47,165 nucleotides of DNA, from NCBI GenBank assembly GCA_002791575.1, contig PFXI01000088.1, forward strand, positions 17,114 through 64,278, given 5' to 3'. The notes below the pieces were generated by a model. That model worked only from the letters and a program-made list of their open reading frames with translations, had not been told where the DNA came from and did not search any database. The position numbers were made by a program, and so were the translations under genes. This document shows, one piece after another, positions 16,959 to 25,410 of this stretch. The DNA comes from Zetaproteobacteria bacterium CG_4_9_14_3_um_filter_54_145. Its GTDB lineage: Bacteria; Pseudomonadota; Zetaproteobacteria; Mariprofundales; Mariprofundaceae. The first letter of the stretch is position 1. Each line of letters begins with the position of its first letter.

Positions 16959-17306
16959 ATGAGTATCTATGTGGTCGATGATAACAGTCATATTTGTGAG
17001 TTCCTGGCTTACCTGTTGAGCAGTCAGGGCCACAAGGTTCATGTCTTTGCTCACCCGGATCATGCGCTGGAGCATCTGCGCAACAAACGAAGCGTACCGC
17101 GCCTGCTGATCAGTGACTTCAATTTACCGTGCATGAACGGTGTTGAGCTGCATCAGGCAATGATGAAATATGTACCGCAGATCAAAACGATTATTATTTC
17201 AGGGCGCGACGTCATGCATGAACTCGGCGGCCTGCCATTCCTGCAAAAACCATTCTCACCCGATCAACTGCTTAAACTGGTGCACGCCTACAAGCAGGAG
17301 GCATAA
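16959..17306 (+). CDS. Single-domain response regulator (CheY-like receiver)
   Basis: A stand-alone receiver domain of 115 residues with no output domain. The acidic pocket (Asp7, Asp8), the phosphoacceptor Asp53 in ISDFNLP, Ser81 in IIISGRD and Lys97 in FLQKPF are all present, so it should be phosphorylated. It is preceded by a strong promoter and lies alone between galU and the convergent ilvH. No histidine kinase or chemotaxis gene is nearby, so its partner is unknown. It may act like CheY or Spo0F, or tune a distant kinase. Confidence 0.9.
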   Translation: MSIYVVDDNSHICEFLAYLLSSQGHKVHVFAHPDHALEHLRNKRSVPRLLISDFNLPCMNGVELHQAMMKYVPQIKTIIISGRDVMHELGGLPFLQKPFSPDQLLKLVHAYKQEA

Positions 17307-17320
17307 AAACCGCAACAGCT

Positions 17321-17818
17321 TCAGCCCAGGCTAAACCCCTTGGCATCGCGGCGCATACCGACAGGGCCGGTGCGGGTCATGGCAATAATCCCGTAGGGTG
17401 TCAAAGCCAGCAGAAATTTATCCAGCTGCTCCGCCTTGCCGGTCAACTCGATAATCATATGACTATCGATATGATCCGTGACGATATTGGCGCCGCTGCT
17501 CTCAGCCAGGGCCAACAGTGCATCATAGCTGTCACTGCAGGCGGCCACCTTGACCAGCAACATCTCGCGCTCCAGATGGACAGTATGGGAAATATCTTCC
17601 ACCTTGATCACCGGTATCAGCTTGTTCAGCTGCTTCTTGATCTGCTCAATGGCCCGCTCATCACCACGCGTGACGATGGTCATGCGGCTGACCGTTTTAT
17701 CCTGAATCGGAGCCACATTCAGGCTTTCGATGTTATAGCCGCGTGCAGAGAAGAGCCCGGCCACCCGGGTCAGCACACCAAATTCATTTTCTACCAGAAC
17801 AGTAATTGTATGCCTCAT
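17321..17818 (-). CDS. ilvH: Acetolactate synthase small (regulatory) subunit
   Basis: Regulatory subunit that activates the catalytic subunit and carries valine feedback inhibition. The 165-residue protein has an N-terminal ACT domain starting RHTITVLVENEFGVLTRVAGLFS (broken across two strands) with RGYNIESLNVAP near residue 28, followed by the C-terminal ALS_ss domain. Its ATG overlaps the ilvB stop (ATGA at 17818-17815). Full length for the family (about 160-165). It ends 14 bases from the convergent receiver gene. Confidence 0.96.
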   Translation of the reverse strand: MRHTITVLVENEFGVLTRVAGLFSARGYNIESLNVAPIQDKTVSRMTIVTRGDERAIEQIKKQLNKLIPVIKVEDISHTVHLEREMLLVKVAACSDSYDALLALAESSGANIVTDHIDSHMIIELTGKAEQLDKFLLALTPYGIIAMTRTGPVGMRRDAKGFSLG

Positions 17819-19530
17819 GATAGCACCATCTCATTCAGTGCCGCACCGGCCGGCACCATCGGATATACATTTTCTTCCTTCGATACCGCTACATCAACCA
17901 GCACAAAACGCCCGTTATCGATAGCAAAAGCCTGCTCAAGAACACTGTCCAGCTGCTCGATTTTATCCACTTTCAGACCGGTACCGCGATAGGCTTCCGC
18001 CAGTTTGACAAAATCCGGCAGTGAGTCGAAATAGGATTGCGAGTAGCGCGATTCGTAAAACATCTCCTGCCACTGGCGAACCATGCCCATATAAGCATTG
18101 TTCAGGATAATGATCACGATCGGCAACCGGTACTGATACATCGTGGCCAGCTCCTGAATGCACATCTGGATGGAGGCATCGCCGGTAAAGACGACCACCC
18201 GCTCACCGGGTGAGGCAATCTGGGCACCGATGCCGGCAGGCAGACCATAGCCCATGGTACCCAGACCACCGGATGTCACCCAACGGTGCGGCTTGCGAAA
18301 ACCGTAGTGCTGAGCCGCCCACATCTGGTGCTGGCCGACATCGGTGGCAACAAGGGCATTGCCATGGGTAATCTCATGTACAGCCTGGATGACACGCTGG
18401 GGCCTGATCGGGGAATCGGGAAGCTGCTCGAAATGCAACGAATCCACGCTGCGCCACTCGGCAATCTGCTCCCACCACAGTGCCAGTGCAGCCGCATCCG
18501 GCGCGCCGTTTTTACGGGCAATCTCTTCCAGAATCTGTTTGAGAACCACGCCGACATCACCAACAATAGGCAGGTGCGCATGGATGTTTTTGGAGATGGA
18601 TGAGGGGTCAATATCGACATGGATAATCGTCGCATCCGGCGCGAAGGCTTCCAGCTTGCCTGTAACCCGATCATCAAAGCGGGAGCCTATGGCAATCAAC
18701 AGGTCGCAGTGAGACACGGCCATATTCGCTTCATAGGTACCATGCATGCCCAGCATGCCAAGAAAATGAGGGTCGTCATAGGGTATGCCGCCCAGCCCCA
18801 TCAGGGTATTGGTCACCGGCGCATTCAGCGCGTGCGACAACTCACGCAGCAGTGATGCACTGCCGACTGCGTTCATAATGCCGCCACCGGAATAAATAAC
18901 CGGTCGCTGGCAGGCAAGCATGGCCCGCACAGCCTTTTTGATCTGGCCGGGATGGCCCTGTGTAACCGGCTGATACGAGCGCATATTGACCACTTCCGGC
19001 CACTCGAACTCACAGATATTGATACTGATATCCTTGGGAATATCGATCAACACCGGCCCGGGCCGGCCTGTCGTGGCAATATGAAATGCCTGCCGGATAA
19101 TCAGCGCCAGATCTTCGACGTGCTTGACGAGAAAATTATGCTTGGTGGCCGAACGGGTAATACCGACCACATCCGCTTCCTGAAAGGCATCATTGCCGAT
19201 CAGCGCCGAAGGCACCTGGCCGGAAAAGCAGACCATCGGGGTGGAGTCAGCCAGCGCATCGGCCAGTCCCGTAACCGCATTGGTCGCACCCGGCCCCGAA
19301 GTAACCAGCGCCACACCGCACTTGCCGGATATACGCGCATAGCCACTGGCAGCATGCAGCGCGCCCTGCTCATGACGCACCAGATAATGTTTAAAGTGGC
19401 TCTGCTGGAAAATAGCATCGTAAATCTGCAGCACAGAGCCACCGGGATAACCGAAGATGGTATCCACACCTTCGCGTTTCAGACATTCAACTAGTATTTC
19501 GGCGCCGGACAGTTTCATGATCGTATGCAT
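17815..19530 (-). CDS. ilvB: Acetolactate synthase large (catalytic) subunit
   Basis: Thiamine-diphosphate and FAD enzyme that joins two pyruvates, or pyruvate with 2-ketobutyrate, in valine, leucine and isoleucine synthesis. The product has up to 571 residues and shows GVDTIFGYPGGSVLQ, the catalytic Glu in VRHEQGALHAASGYAR near residue 54, and the TPP-binding GDASIQMCIQELATMYQY-N motif in the C-terminal domain. The true start may be ATG 19530 or the ATG four codons later (MKLSGAEIL); GAAGG lies closer to the first. The 262-base upstream region has two hairpins that may control it. Confidence 0.95.
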   Translation of the reverse strand: MHTIMKLSGAEILVECLKREGVDTIFGYPGGSVLQIYDAIFQQSHFKHYLVRHEQGALHAASGYARISGKCGVALVTSGPGATNAVTGLADALADSTPMVCFSGQVPSALIGNDAFQEADVVGITRSATKHNFLVKHVEDLALIIRQAFHIATTGRPGPVLIDIPKDISINICEFEWPEVVNMRSYQPVTQGHPGQIKKAVRAMLACQRPVIYSGGGIMNAVGSASLLRELSHALNAPVTNTLMGLGGIPYDDPHFLGMLGMHGTYEANMAVSHCDLLIAIGSRFDDRVTGKLEAFAPDATIIHVDIDPSSISKNIHAHLPIVGDVGVVLKQILEEIARKNGAPDAAALALWWEQIAEWRSVDSLHFEQLPDSPIRPQRVIQAVHEITHGNALVATDVGQHQMWAAQHYGFRKPHRWVTSGGLGTMGYGLPAGIGAQIASPGERVVVFTGDASIQMCIQELATMYQYRLPIVIIILNNAYMGMVRQWQEMFYESRYSQSYFDSLPDFVKLAEAYRGTGLKVDKIEQLDSVLEQAFAIDNGRFVLVDVAVSKEENVYPMVPAGAALNEMVLS

Positions 19531-19549
19531 ACCTTCACTGGTAAAAGAT

Positions 19550-19571
19550 GATGACTTCGCCAGAAGTCACC
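19550..19571 (-). promoter_or_regulatory. Leader hairpin directly upstream of ilvB
   Basis: GATGACTTC (19550-19558) and GAAGTCACC (19563-19571) pair over nine positions (one G-U in RNA) around a 4-base loop. It lies 20 bases before the ilvB ATG and could influence translation initiation or be part of an attenuator. Confidence 0.4.
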
Positions 19572-19592
19572 GGCACACCCGTGAATGGGCGC

Positions 19593-19629
19593 ACAAATCA
19601 GCATTTTACAGCGCAAGCTGCTGATTTGT
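19593..19629 (-). promoter_or_regulatory. Perfect 11-bp inverted repeat upstream of ilvB
   Basis: ACAAATCAGCA (19593-19603) and TGCTGATTTGT (19619-19629) form a perfect 11-bp stem with a 15-base loop, 63-99 bases before ilvB. It is not followed by a T tract on the minus strand, so it is not a simple terminator. It could be a regulator-binding palindrome or a leader RNA element. Confidence 0.5.
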
Positions 19630-19792
19630 ATGGAAAGTGAGCTGGCAGATATCGCTTCCCATGCGGCAAAAAGACCATGGGCGGACTTTTCACGACTTCA
19701 TCAAAGTTAGGCCAAGGCTGCACCGGGCTGGTGGAAGGGTCAAGAATACGGGGATGAAAAAGACCTATAAAATAAAGGGATGTGCGGCCTGT

Positions 19793-20269
19793 TCAGCCGG
19801 CTTCCCCGGCTGCCGGCTGCATCATTAGCAACACGGCATCTTCGCAGATACCGGCGGCGTTCGGAGCATAGTACTGCTTGCGATAGCCTGTTTCGCTAAA
19901 GCCCAGGCTCGCATAGAGCGCGCGTGCCGGCGCATTGGAGAGGCGCACCTCAAGGGAAACAGCCTGAATACCCGCAGCATGGTCGATCAGGTAACGGCTC
20001 ATGCGCCGGGCCACGCCCATACGACGACAGTCAGGGGAGACAGCCACTTGCATGATCTGGATTTCATCCAGCACCGTCAGGCTGAGGATAAAGCCGGCGA
20101 GCCTGCCTGCCTGCTCGCAGAGCAGCAGATCGTAACCGCTCTCCAGCGCCGAATAGAGCGACTGCAACGACCAGCACTCCTCAAAGCAGAGCCTGTTCAG
20201 CAGGCACACTGCATGCAGATCTTCCTGTGTACCGGCGCGCAAGCTGAATGATTGGCTGCAAAATGGCAT
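19793..20269 (-). CDS. rimI: Ribosomal-protein-alanine N-acetyltransferase (RimI-like GNAT)
   Basis: A GNAT acetyltransferase that in E. coli acetylates the N-terminal alanine of ribosomal protein S18. The 158-residue protein has the acetyl-CoA loop QIMQVAVSPDCRRMGVARR (about 80-98; Q/RxxGxG/A form) and the C-terminal NAPARALYASLGFSETGYRKQYY block characteristic of RimI. The start chosen is ATG 20269. A TTG at 20305 is preceded by AAGGAG, but that sequence lies inside topA codons and would overlap topA by 23 bases, so it is the less likely option. The gene follows topA in the LysM-dprA-topA-rimI run. Confidence 0.85.
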   Translation of the reverse strand: MPFCSQSFSLRAGTQEDLHAVCLLNRLCFEECWSLQSLYSALESGYDLLLCEQAGRLAGFILSLTVLDEIQIMQVAVSPDCRRMGVARRMSRYLIDHAAGIQAVSLEVRLSNAPARALYASLGFSETGYRKQYYAPNAAGICEDAVLLMMQPAAGEAG

Positions 20270-20282
20270 AAACGCTACCGCG

Positions 20283-22553
20283 TCAGCTAGTCTCGGCCGC
20301 CTCAACCGACTCCTTCCAGCTGCACCCTTCGCGGGCGCAAATCAGTTCGGTGCCGTTGCGCTTGGTTGTTTTTTCCGTCACAAAAGGCGCGCCACAGCTC
20401 GGGCAGGGCCGATCAACGGGCTTGTTCCACAGCGCATTCTTGCACTTGGGGTAGCTGGAACAGGAGTAAAACAGCTTGCCACGTCTGGATTTTTTCTCCT
20501 GAAATGTACCCTTGCCACACTCCGGACAGCTGATGCCTGTATCCACCGGTTTTTCCAGCGGCTGGATGTTTTTGCATTTGGGGTAGGCCGAGCAACCGAG
20601 GAATTTACCAAAACGGCCATGCTTGATCACCATGGCTTCACCACACTGATCACACATCTGATCAGACAACTCCGGCTCCTCCGGCTCTTTGCTGCCACCA
20701 ATCGGACTGGCATGCTTGCATTTCGGATAGCCGGTACAGGCTAGAAACTTGCCATAGCGGCCGAGCTTGATGGCCAGCGGCTTGCCACACTCCGGACACA
20801 CCTCTTCAGTCTCTTCTGCCGGGCGTTCGGCCTCCAGCGCCTGATCCACTGCTATTTTAAACGGAGCCCAGAACTCGCGCAGGATCGGTTTCCACCCCTC
20901 TTCGCCACGGGCAACGGCATCCAACCGGTCTTCAACAGCGGCGGTAAACTTCGGTGCAATAATATCGGAGAACGAGGCAACGAGAAACTTGGTGACCCAC
21001 TCACCGACATCGGTTGGTACAAAGCGCTTGTTCTCCATATCCACATACTTGCGTACGCGCAGTACATTGAGGATATTCGCATAGGTGGAGGGGCGACCGA
21101 TACCGTCGGCCTCCAGTGCCTTGACCAGTGTCGCCTCGGAAAAACGCGGCTTGGGTTCGGTAAAGTGCTGCTTTGCATCGGACTGCTGGATGCTGATCGC
21201 ATCACCCTCAGCCAGTGGCGGCAACAGGCGTTCACTATCCTGTTTGGCCGGCTCATCCGTGCCCTTGATATACAGTTTGCGGAAACCGGCAAAGGAGAGG
21301 GTGGAGCCGGTCGCACGCAGGGTCAGGCCGTCCGCTTCCAGATCAGCACTGACCTGATCGAGCACGGCAGCACTCATCTGTGAGGCAAGCGCGCGCTTCC
21401 AGATCAGTTGATAGAGTTTCCATGCATCCGGATCCAGTACCGACCGCATCGCTTCCGGCGTGCGGCCGATCGAGGAGGGGCGAATCGCCTCATGTGCTTC
21501 CTGTGCATTTTTGCTCTTGGTCTTGAAGTGACGGGCCTTGTCCGGCAGGTAGGCATCGCCGTAGACCTGCTGGATATGGCCTCGGATATCCGCCAGGGCA
21601 TCTTCTGACAGGGTCAGTGAATCGGTTCGCATATAGGTGATCAAACCGACCGGCTCGCCATCCACCTCAATACCCTCATAGAGCTTCTGAGCCACCTGCA
21701 TGGTCTTACGGGCGGTAAAGCCCAGCTTGCGTGAGGCATCCATCTGCAGCGTCGTGGTGATAAACGGTGGCGAAGGCTGCTGGTGTGCCTTCTTTTTGGT
21801 CACAGCAGCAACGCGGAATGCGGCTTTGCCAACCCTGCGCGCCATGGTTTTGGCGGACACACCATCGGTAATGGCAAACTTGCCCAGTTTCTCGCCATCC
21901 ACGGCAAACAACTGTGCGTCAAAGTCTCCGGCATCGGCTGCCGCACTCACCCGGCAGGTGGTATCAATCGTCCAGAACTCTTTCGGCGTGAACTCACGAA
22001 TATGCTGTTCGCGCTCGCAAATCAGTCTGAGCGCTACCGACTGCACACGCCCGGCAGAGAGCCCACTGCGAACCTTGCGCCAGAGCAGCGGCGAGAGCGT
22101 AAAGCCCACCAGATAATCCAGGGCACTACGCGCCTGTTGCGCATCAACCAGCTGCATGTCCATTTCGCCGGGGTTATCAACGGCAGCCTGAATGGCTTTT
22201 TTGGTAATTTCATTGAATGTAATGCGCTGAATCTGCTTACCTTCGAGGGAGCCGCGTTCACGCAGCACCTCTGCCACATGCCAGGCAATGGCCTCACCCT
22301 CGCGATCCAGATCGCTCGCCAGAATCAGCGTGTCCGCATTTTTTAACGCCTTGTCGATGGCATCGAGTCGTTTTTTCTTATCCGGAATAACTTCATACCT
22401 GATGGCGAAATCCTGTTCGGGATCCACTGAACCATCTTTCTTCGGAAAAGCGCGCACATGCCCGTAAGAGGCCAGTACCTTGTAGCCTTTGCCGAGATAT
22501 TTTTCGATGGTTTTTGCTTTGGCGGGGGACTCCACCACTACGACTGCACTCAT
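20283..22553 (-). CDS. topA: DNA topoisomerase I
   Basis: Type IA topoisomerase that relaxes negative supercoils. The 756-residue protein begins with a Toprim domain (VVVESPAKAKTIEKYLG, then LASDLDREGEAIAWH), and the active-site tyrosine is Tyr307 in LITYMRTDS. The C-terminal third carries four C4 zinc ribbons of the CPxCG...C.YPKC type (about 590-750); the last, CPSCGAP...ICAREGC, is the more divergent. Its ATG overlaps the dprA stop (ATGA). The dprA-topA linkage is common in proteobacteria. Confidence 0.97.
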   Translation of the reverse strand: MSAVVVVESPAKAKTIEKYLGKGYKVLASYGHVRAFPKKDGSVDPEQDFAIRYEVIPDKKKRLDAIDKALKNADTLILASDLDREGEAIAWHVAEVLRERGSLEGKQIQRITFNEITKKAIQAAVDNPGEMDMQLVDAQQARSALDYLVGFTLSPLLWRKVRSGLSAGRVQSVALRLICEREQHIREFTPKEFWTIDTTCRVSAAADAGDFDAQLFAVDGEKLGKFAITDGVSAKTMARRVGKAAFRVAAVTKKKAHQQPSPPFITTTLQMDASRKLGFTARKTMQVAQKLYEGIEVDGEPVGLITYMRTDSLTLSEDALADIRGHIQQVYGDAYLPDKARHFKTKSKNAQEAHEAIRPSSIGRTPEAMRSVLDPDAWKLYQLIWKRALASQMSAAVLDQVSADLEADGLTLRATGSTLSFAGFRKLYIKGTDEPAKQDSERLLPPLAEGDAISIQQSDAKQHFTEPKPRFSEATLVKALEADGIGRPSTYANILNVLRVRKYVDMENKRFVPTDVGEWVTKFLVASFSDIIAPKFTAAVEDRLDAVARGEEGWKPILREFWAPFKIAVDQALEAERPAEETEEVCPECGKPLAIKLGRYGKFLACTGYPKCKHASPIGGSKEPEEPELSDQMCDQCGEAMVIKHGRFGKFLGCSAYPKCKNIQPLEKPVDTGISCPECGKGTFQEKKSRRGKLFYSCSSYPKCKNALWNKPVDRPCPSCGAPFVTEKTTKRNGTELICAREGCSWKESVEAAETS

Positions 22554-23659
22554 GTATCACTCAACTCCATCGCTAATAAATAGCGGCTGCCGGGCAGGCG
22601 TTCGATAACGCCCTGCAGCTCAAGGCGCAGCAAGATGGTGGAAAGTTCAGGTAGGGTCAAGCCGCACGTGTCTGCCAACAAATCCAGATGCACGGCTTCA
22701 CCGGCCATGGCCATCAGTATTCTGGCCTCCGCCGCATCGGCCGGGCGATACTGTTTTCCTGTCCGCATTTCCGTCGATCTGTCGTTATTTAGCCCCAATA
22801 ATTGCAACAGCGTTTCGGCTCTGTCCAGCAGCATCGCCCCGTCACGAATCAACTGATGACAGCCGGCATGATTGCTGGCGAGCACGGAGCCGGGCACTGC
22901 AAACACATCACGTCCGTACTCACCGGCCAGGCGGGCGGTAATCAATGAACCGGAGCGGATGTCCGCCTCCATCACCAGCGTGGCTTGAGCCAGAGCAGCG
23001 ATCACCCGGTTGCGGCGTGGAAAATGCGCGGGCCTGGCCGACTGCGCAGGCAGAAACTCCGATACCACACAACCGTGGCGGGCAATGGCGGCAACCTGAG
23101 TCTGCTGCTCCTCGCTCAGTGTCATCAGCCCGCAACCGAGCACGGCGATGGTCGTGCCGCCTGCTTCCAGCGCACCGCCATGGGCTGCGGCATCGATACC
23201 AAAAGCCATGCCGCTGACAATGGCAATATCGTGCTGACAGAAGTAGTGGCTCCAGCGACGGGTGAGCAGCCTCCCTTCGCGACTGGCCCTGCGTGCGCCA
23301 ACCATCGCCAGCATGGGCACATGCTGCAGGCTGGCCGGATTGCCACGGTAAAATAGCACCAGCGGGGCATCGTCCACGCCGGCCAGAGCCATCGGCCAAT
23401 CCGGATCATCCGGACAGATCAGCCCTATCTGCATGGATCTGCACTGCGTTAATATATCTGCTACAGGAGCATGGTGGCTGCCGCCGATGGCTGCCAGCAG
23501 CTGCGGCCCCATGCCATCAACTGACTTCAGCTCGCAGGCAGTGGCCGACCAGAGGGCCTCAATACCACCGGTGGCAGCAAGTAGCCTGCGCCCCAGCATC
23601 GGGCCGATACCGCGTACCATGGCCAGACGCAGCCACTGCAGTGCGGATTCAGAATGCAT
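22550..23659 (-). CDS. dprA: DNA processing protein DprA (Smf)
   Basis: Loads RecA on incoming single-stranded DNA during natural transformation. The 369-residue protein has an N-terminal helix-hairpin-helix/SAM-like part (LRLAMVRGIGPMLGRRLL), the Rossmann DprA core with VGARRAS and SGMAFGIDAAAHGGAL (about 190-205), FPRRNRVIAALAQATLV, and a C-terminal winged helix. It overlaps topA and follows a LysM gene with a 32-base gap. Whether the strain is transformable cannot be told from the window. Confidence 0.96.
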   Translation of the reverse strand: MHSESALQWLRLAMVRGIGPMLGRRLLAATGGIEALWSATACELKSVDGMGPQLLAAIGGSHHAPVADILTQCRSMQIGLICPDDPDWPMALAGVDDAPLVLFYRGNPASLQHVPMLAMVGARRASREGRLLTRRWSHYFCQHDIAIVSGMAFGIDAAAHGGALEAGGTTIAVLGCGLMTLSEEQQTQVAAIARHGCVVSEFLPAQSARPAHFPRRNRVIAALAQATLVMEADIRSGSLITARLAGEYGRDVFAVPGSVLASNHAGCHQLIRDGAMLLDRAETLLQLLGLNNDRSTEMRTGKQYRPADAAEARILMAMAGEAVHLDLLADTCGLTLPELSTILLRLELQGVIERLPGSRYLLAMELSDT

Positions 23660-23691
23660 GAATCCGGCCGACGATCGTCGGCCATGCCGGT

Positions 23692-24735
23692 TTACCGGGC
23701 AGGTTCACCGAATACGGCATCACCAATATTGACCGGAGCGGTGGAGCTGGTGATCAAGGCAATCGATGCATGCGGCTGCGCCACCAGCACCAGCACATTG
23801 CCAATCTTCTCCGAGGGCAACTGCACAGGCTCATCGGTAACCTGATCCTCAACAATGCGGCCGGTGCGCATGATCGACAACGACATCCCCGCCTTGACGC
23901 CCTGCTCCTGCCCGAGGGTGAGGCCGATCACCTGATTCTGGGCCGCCTCATGCGCACCACTGCGGATATACATGATTGTGCCTGCGAGTTTCTGCTCCGG
24001 CTGTACCGGCTGCAGATGCGGATCAATCACACGGGCGGGCTTCAGTCGATCGCCACGTGAAATCTCGGTAAAGGCTTTGGTGACAATGCCGCGCTGCACA
24101 CCGCCCTGCCCAGACTGGATCTCTACCTGACCAAGATGCTCGACCAGCAGCCCCATCTTTTCACCGCTTTGGGGATTGATGATCACATCCGTCGTGCGGA
24201 ACACATCAAACAGTGTGCCGACTGGTGCGGGCTGATCCAGCTTCACATAAACACGGTCATGAATGCCGTAATTCAACCGCTCATCGGGTGAAGCCAGCAG
24301 ATGCCCCACGCCCTGCTCCTGTTCCGGCAGGATAAAATCCTGACGCTCCAGAGCCGTCATCAGCATGGCGGTGTCGGTGTTTGCCGCAAGCCTCTCTACA
24401 GGCCGGACAATCACCTGCGGCATCGGCCTGACTGTGGTCAGTCCACTCTGATGATTGGGATCAAACCAGATTTTATTACCCGGATAGATCAGGTCGGGAT
24501 TGGTGATATAGAGGTTCTTTTCCCAGATGTGCAGCCACTGCATCGGCTCTTTGAAAAAATAGTTGGCAATATCCCACAGCGTATCGCCTTTCTTCACGAT
24601 ATAAGGTTGTGGCAGGTCGCTCTTTACGCTCGCAGCACCGGGCTGCGCCGGGCCGGCAGCAGCCGGCAGCGTGGCTACAGGTATCAGCAACAGCGTCGCG
24701 ACCAGTGCCGGTAGCAGTATCTGTCTAAACTTCAT
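23692..24735 (-). CDS. Exported LysM-domain protein
   Basis: The 347-residue protein has a signal peptide (MKFRQILLPALVATLLLIP, cleavage near the PAAA stretch) and one LysM peptidoglycan-binding domain starting YIVKKGDTLWDIANYFF (about 46-95, ending NPDLIYPGNKIWF). The remaining 250 residues form repeated beta-rich segments, with a conserved arrangement of RGIVTKAFTEISRGDRLKP and MYIRSGAHEAAQNQVIGL. LysM proteins of this kind, upstream of dprA, are widespread in proteobacteria. It likely binds the cell wall in the periplasm; no catalytic domain is seen. The ATG at 24735 follows GGGAGGAACTG, which settles the start over an ATG six codons upstream. Confidence 0.88.
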   Translation of the reverse strand: MKFRQILLPALVATLLLIPVATLPAAAGPAQPGAASVKSDLPQPYIVKKGDTLWDIANYFFKEPMQWLHIWEKNLYITNPDLIYPGNKIWFDPNHQSGLTTVRPMPQVIVRPVERLAANTDTAMLMTALERQDFILPEQEQGVGHLLASPDERLNYGIHDRVYVKLDQPAPVGTLFDVFRTTDVIINPQSGEKMGLLVEHLGQVEIQSGQGGVQRGIVTKAFTEISRGDRLKPARVIDPHLQPVQPEQKLAGTIMYIRSGAHEAAQNQVIGLTLGQEQGVKAGMSLSIMRTGRIVEDQVTDEPVQLPSEKIGNVLVLVAQPHASIALITSSTAPVNIGDAVFGEPAR

Positions 24736-24801
24736 CAGTTCCTCCCGCATCAATAGAGAGCAGCAGCCCCCGCTCAGTCAGCGTGTTGTGTATAGCCTTG
24801 T

Positions 24802-25410
24802 TCATGGCTGTGCCTTCCGGTCCTGTGCCGTGGTCGGCTCCGTGCCATCGAGCAGGCGTTTAATATTCGAGGCATGTTTCAGTGTCACCAGTGATGCGAT
24901 AAGCATACCCACTATCAGCGCCGGTATTGAGCCTCCGGTCAGGCCGACCAGCAGCGGCAGCGCGAGTGCAGCCAGAATGGATGCCAGCGATACATAGTGA
25001 CTGAGCTTCATCAGCACAAACCATAACAGCAGGCCAATAACTGCCACCAGCGGCTGCCAGGGGAGCATCACGCCGAGCATCGTTGCCACACCTTTGCCAC
25101 CTTTAAAGCGCAGATAGACAGGAAAAAGGTGACCGATAAATGTCGCTGCCGCCACCACCCCGATCCATAGTTCGGAGAGCCCGGCATAGATGGCCAGTGC
25201 GACCGGAATCACCCCTTTGATAATATCGGCCAGCAGCGTCAGTGCGCCCGCCAGCTTGCCGCCGGTACGCATGGCGTTAGTAGCACCGATATTGCCGCTG
25301 CCATGCTCTCGCGGGTCGCGATTGCTCAATACTTTGGTCAATAACAAGCCGAACGGGATAGCACCGAGCAGATATGCGGCAAGGACCGCGCCAGTCAGCG
25401 TGAGGCTCAA
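24802..25410 (-). CDS. plsY: Acyl-phosphate--glycerol-3-phosphate acyltransferase
   Basis: Integral membrane enzyme that transfers the acyl group from acyl-phosphate to glycerol 3-phosphate, giving lysophosphatidic acid. The 202-residue protein contains the PlsY motifs EHGSGNIGATNAMR (about 35-48) and GGKGVATMLG (about 104-113), plus five hydrophobic helices. The start is a TTG at 25410 whose TGA partner closes the upstream gene (TTGA); an AAGGG precedes it. It is followed by a hydrophilic C-terminal tail. Confidence 0.95.
   Translation of the reverse strand: MSLTLTGAVLAAYLLGAIPFGLLLTKVLSNRDPREHGSGNIGATNAMRTGGKLAGALTLLADIIKGVIPVALAIYAGLSELWIGVVAAATFIGHLFPVYLRFKGGKGVATMLGVMLPWQPLVAVIGLLLWFVLMKLSHYVSLASILAALALPLLVGLTGGSIPALIVGMLIASLVTLKHASNIKRLLDGTEPTTAQDRKAQP

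Noticed and set aside
19637-19828. Plus-strand 63-codon frame upstream of ilvB
   Set aside because: Composition unlike a protein, it overlaps the end of rimI, and it has no ribosome site.
20270-20305. TTG start of RimI behind AAGGAG
   Set aside because: The AAGGAG is explained by topA Lys-Glu codons and the start would overlap topA by 23 bases; ATG 20269 fits the family better, though the choice is not certain.
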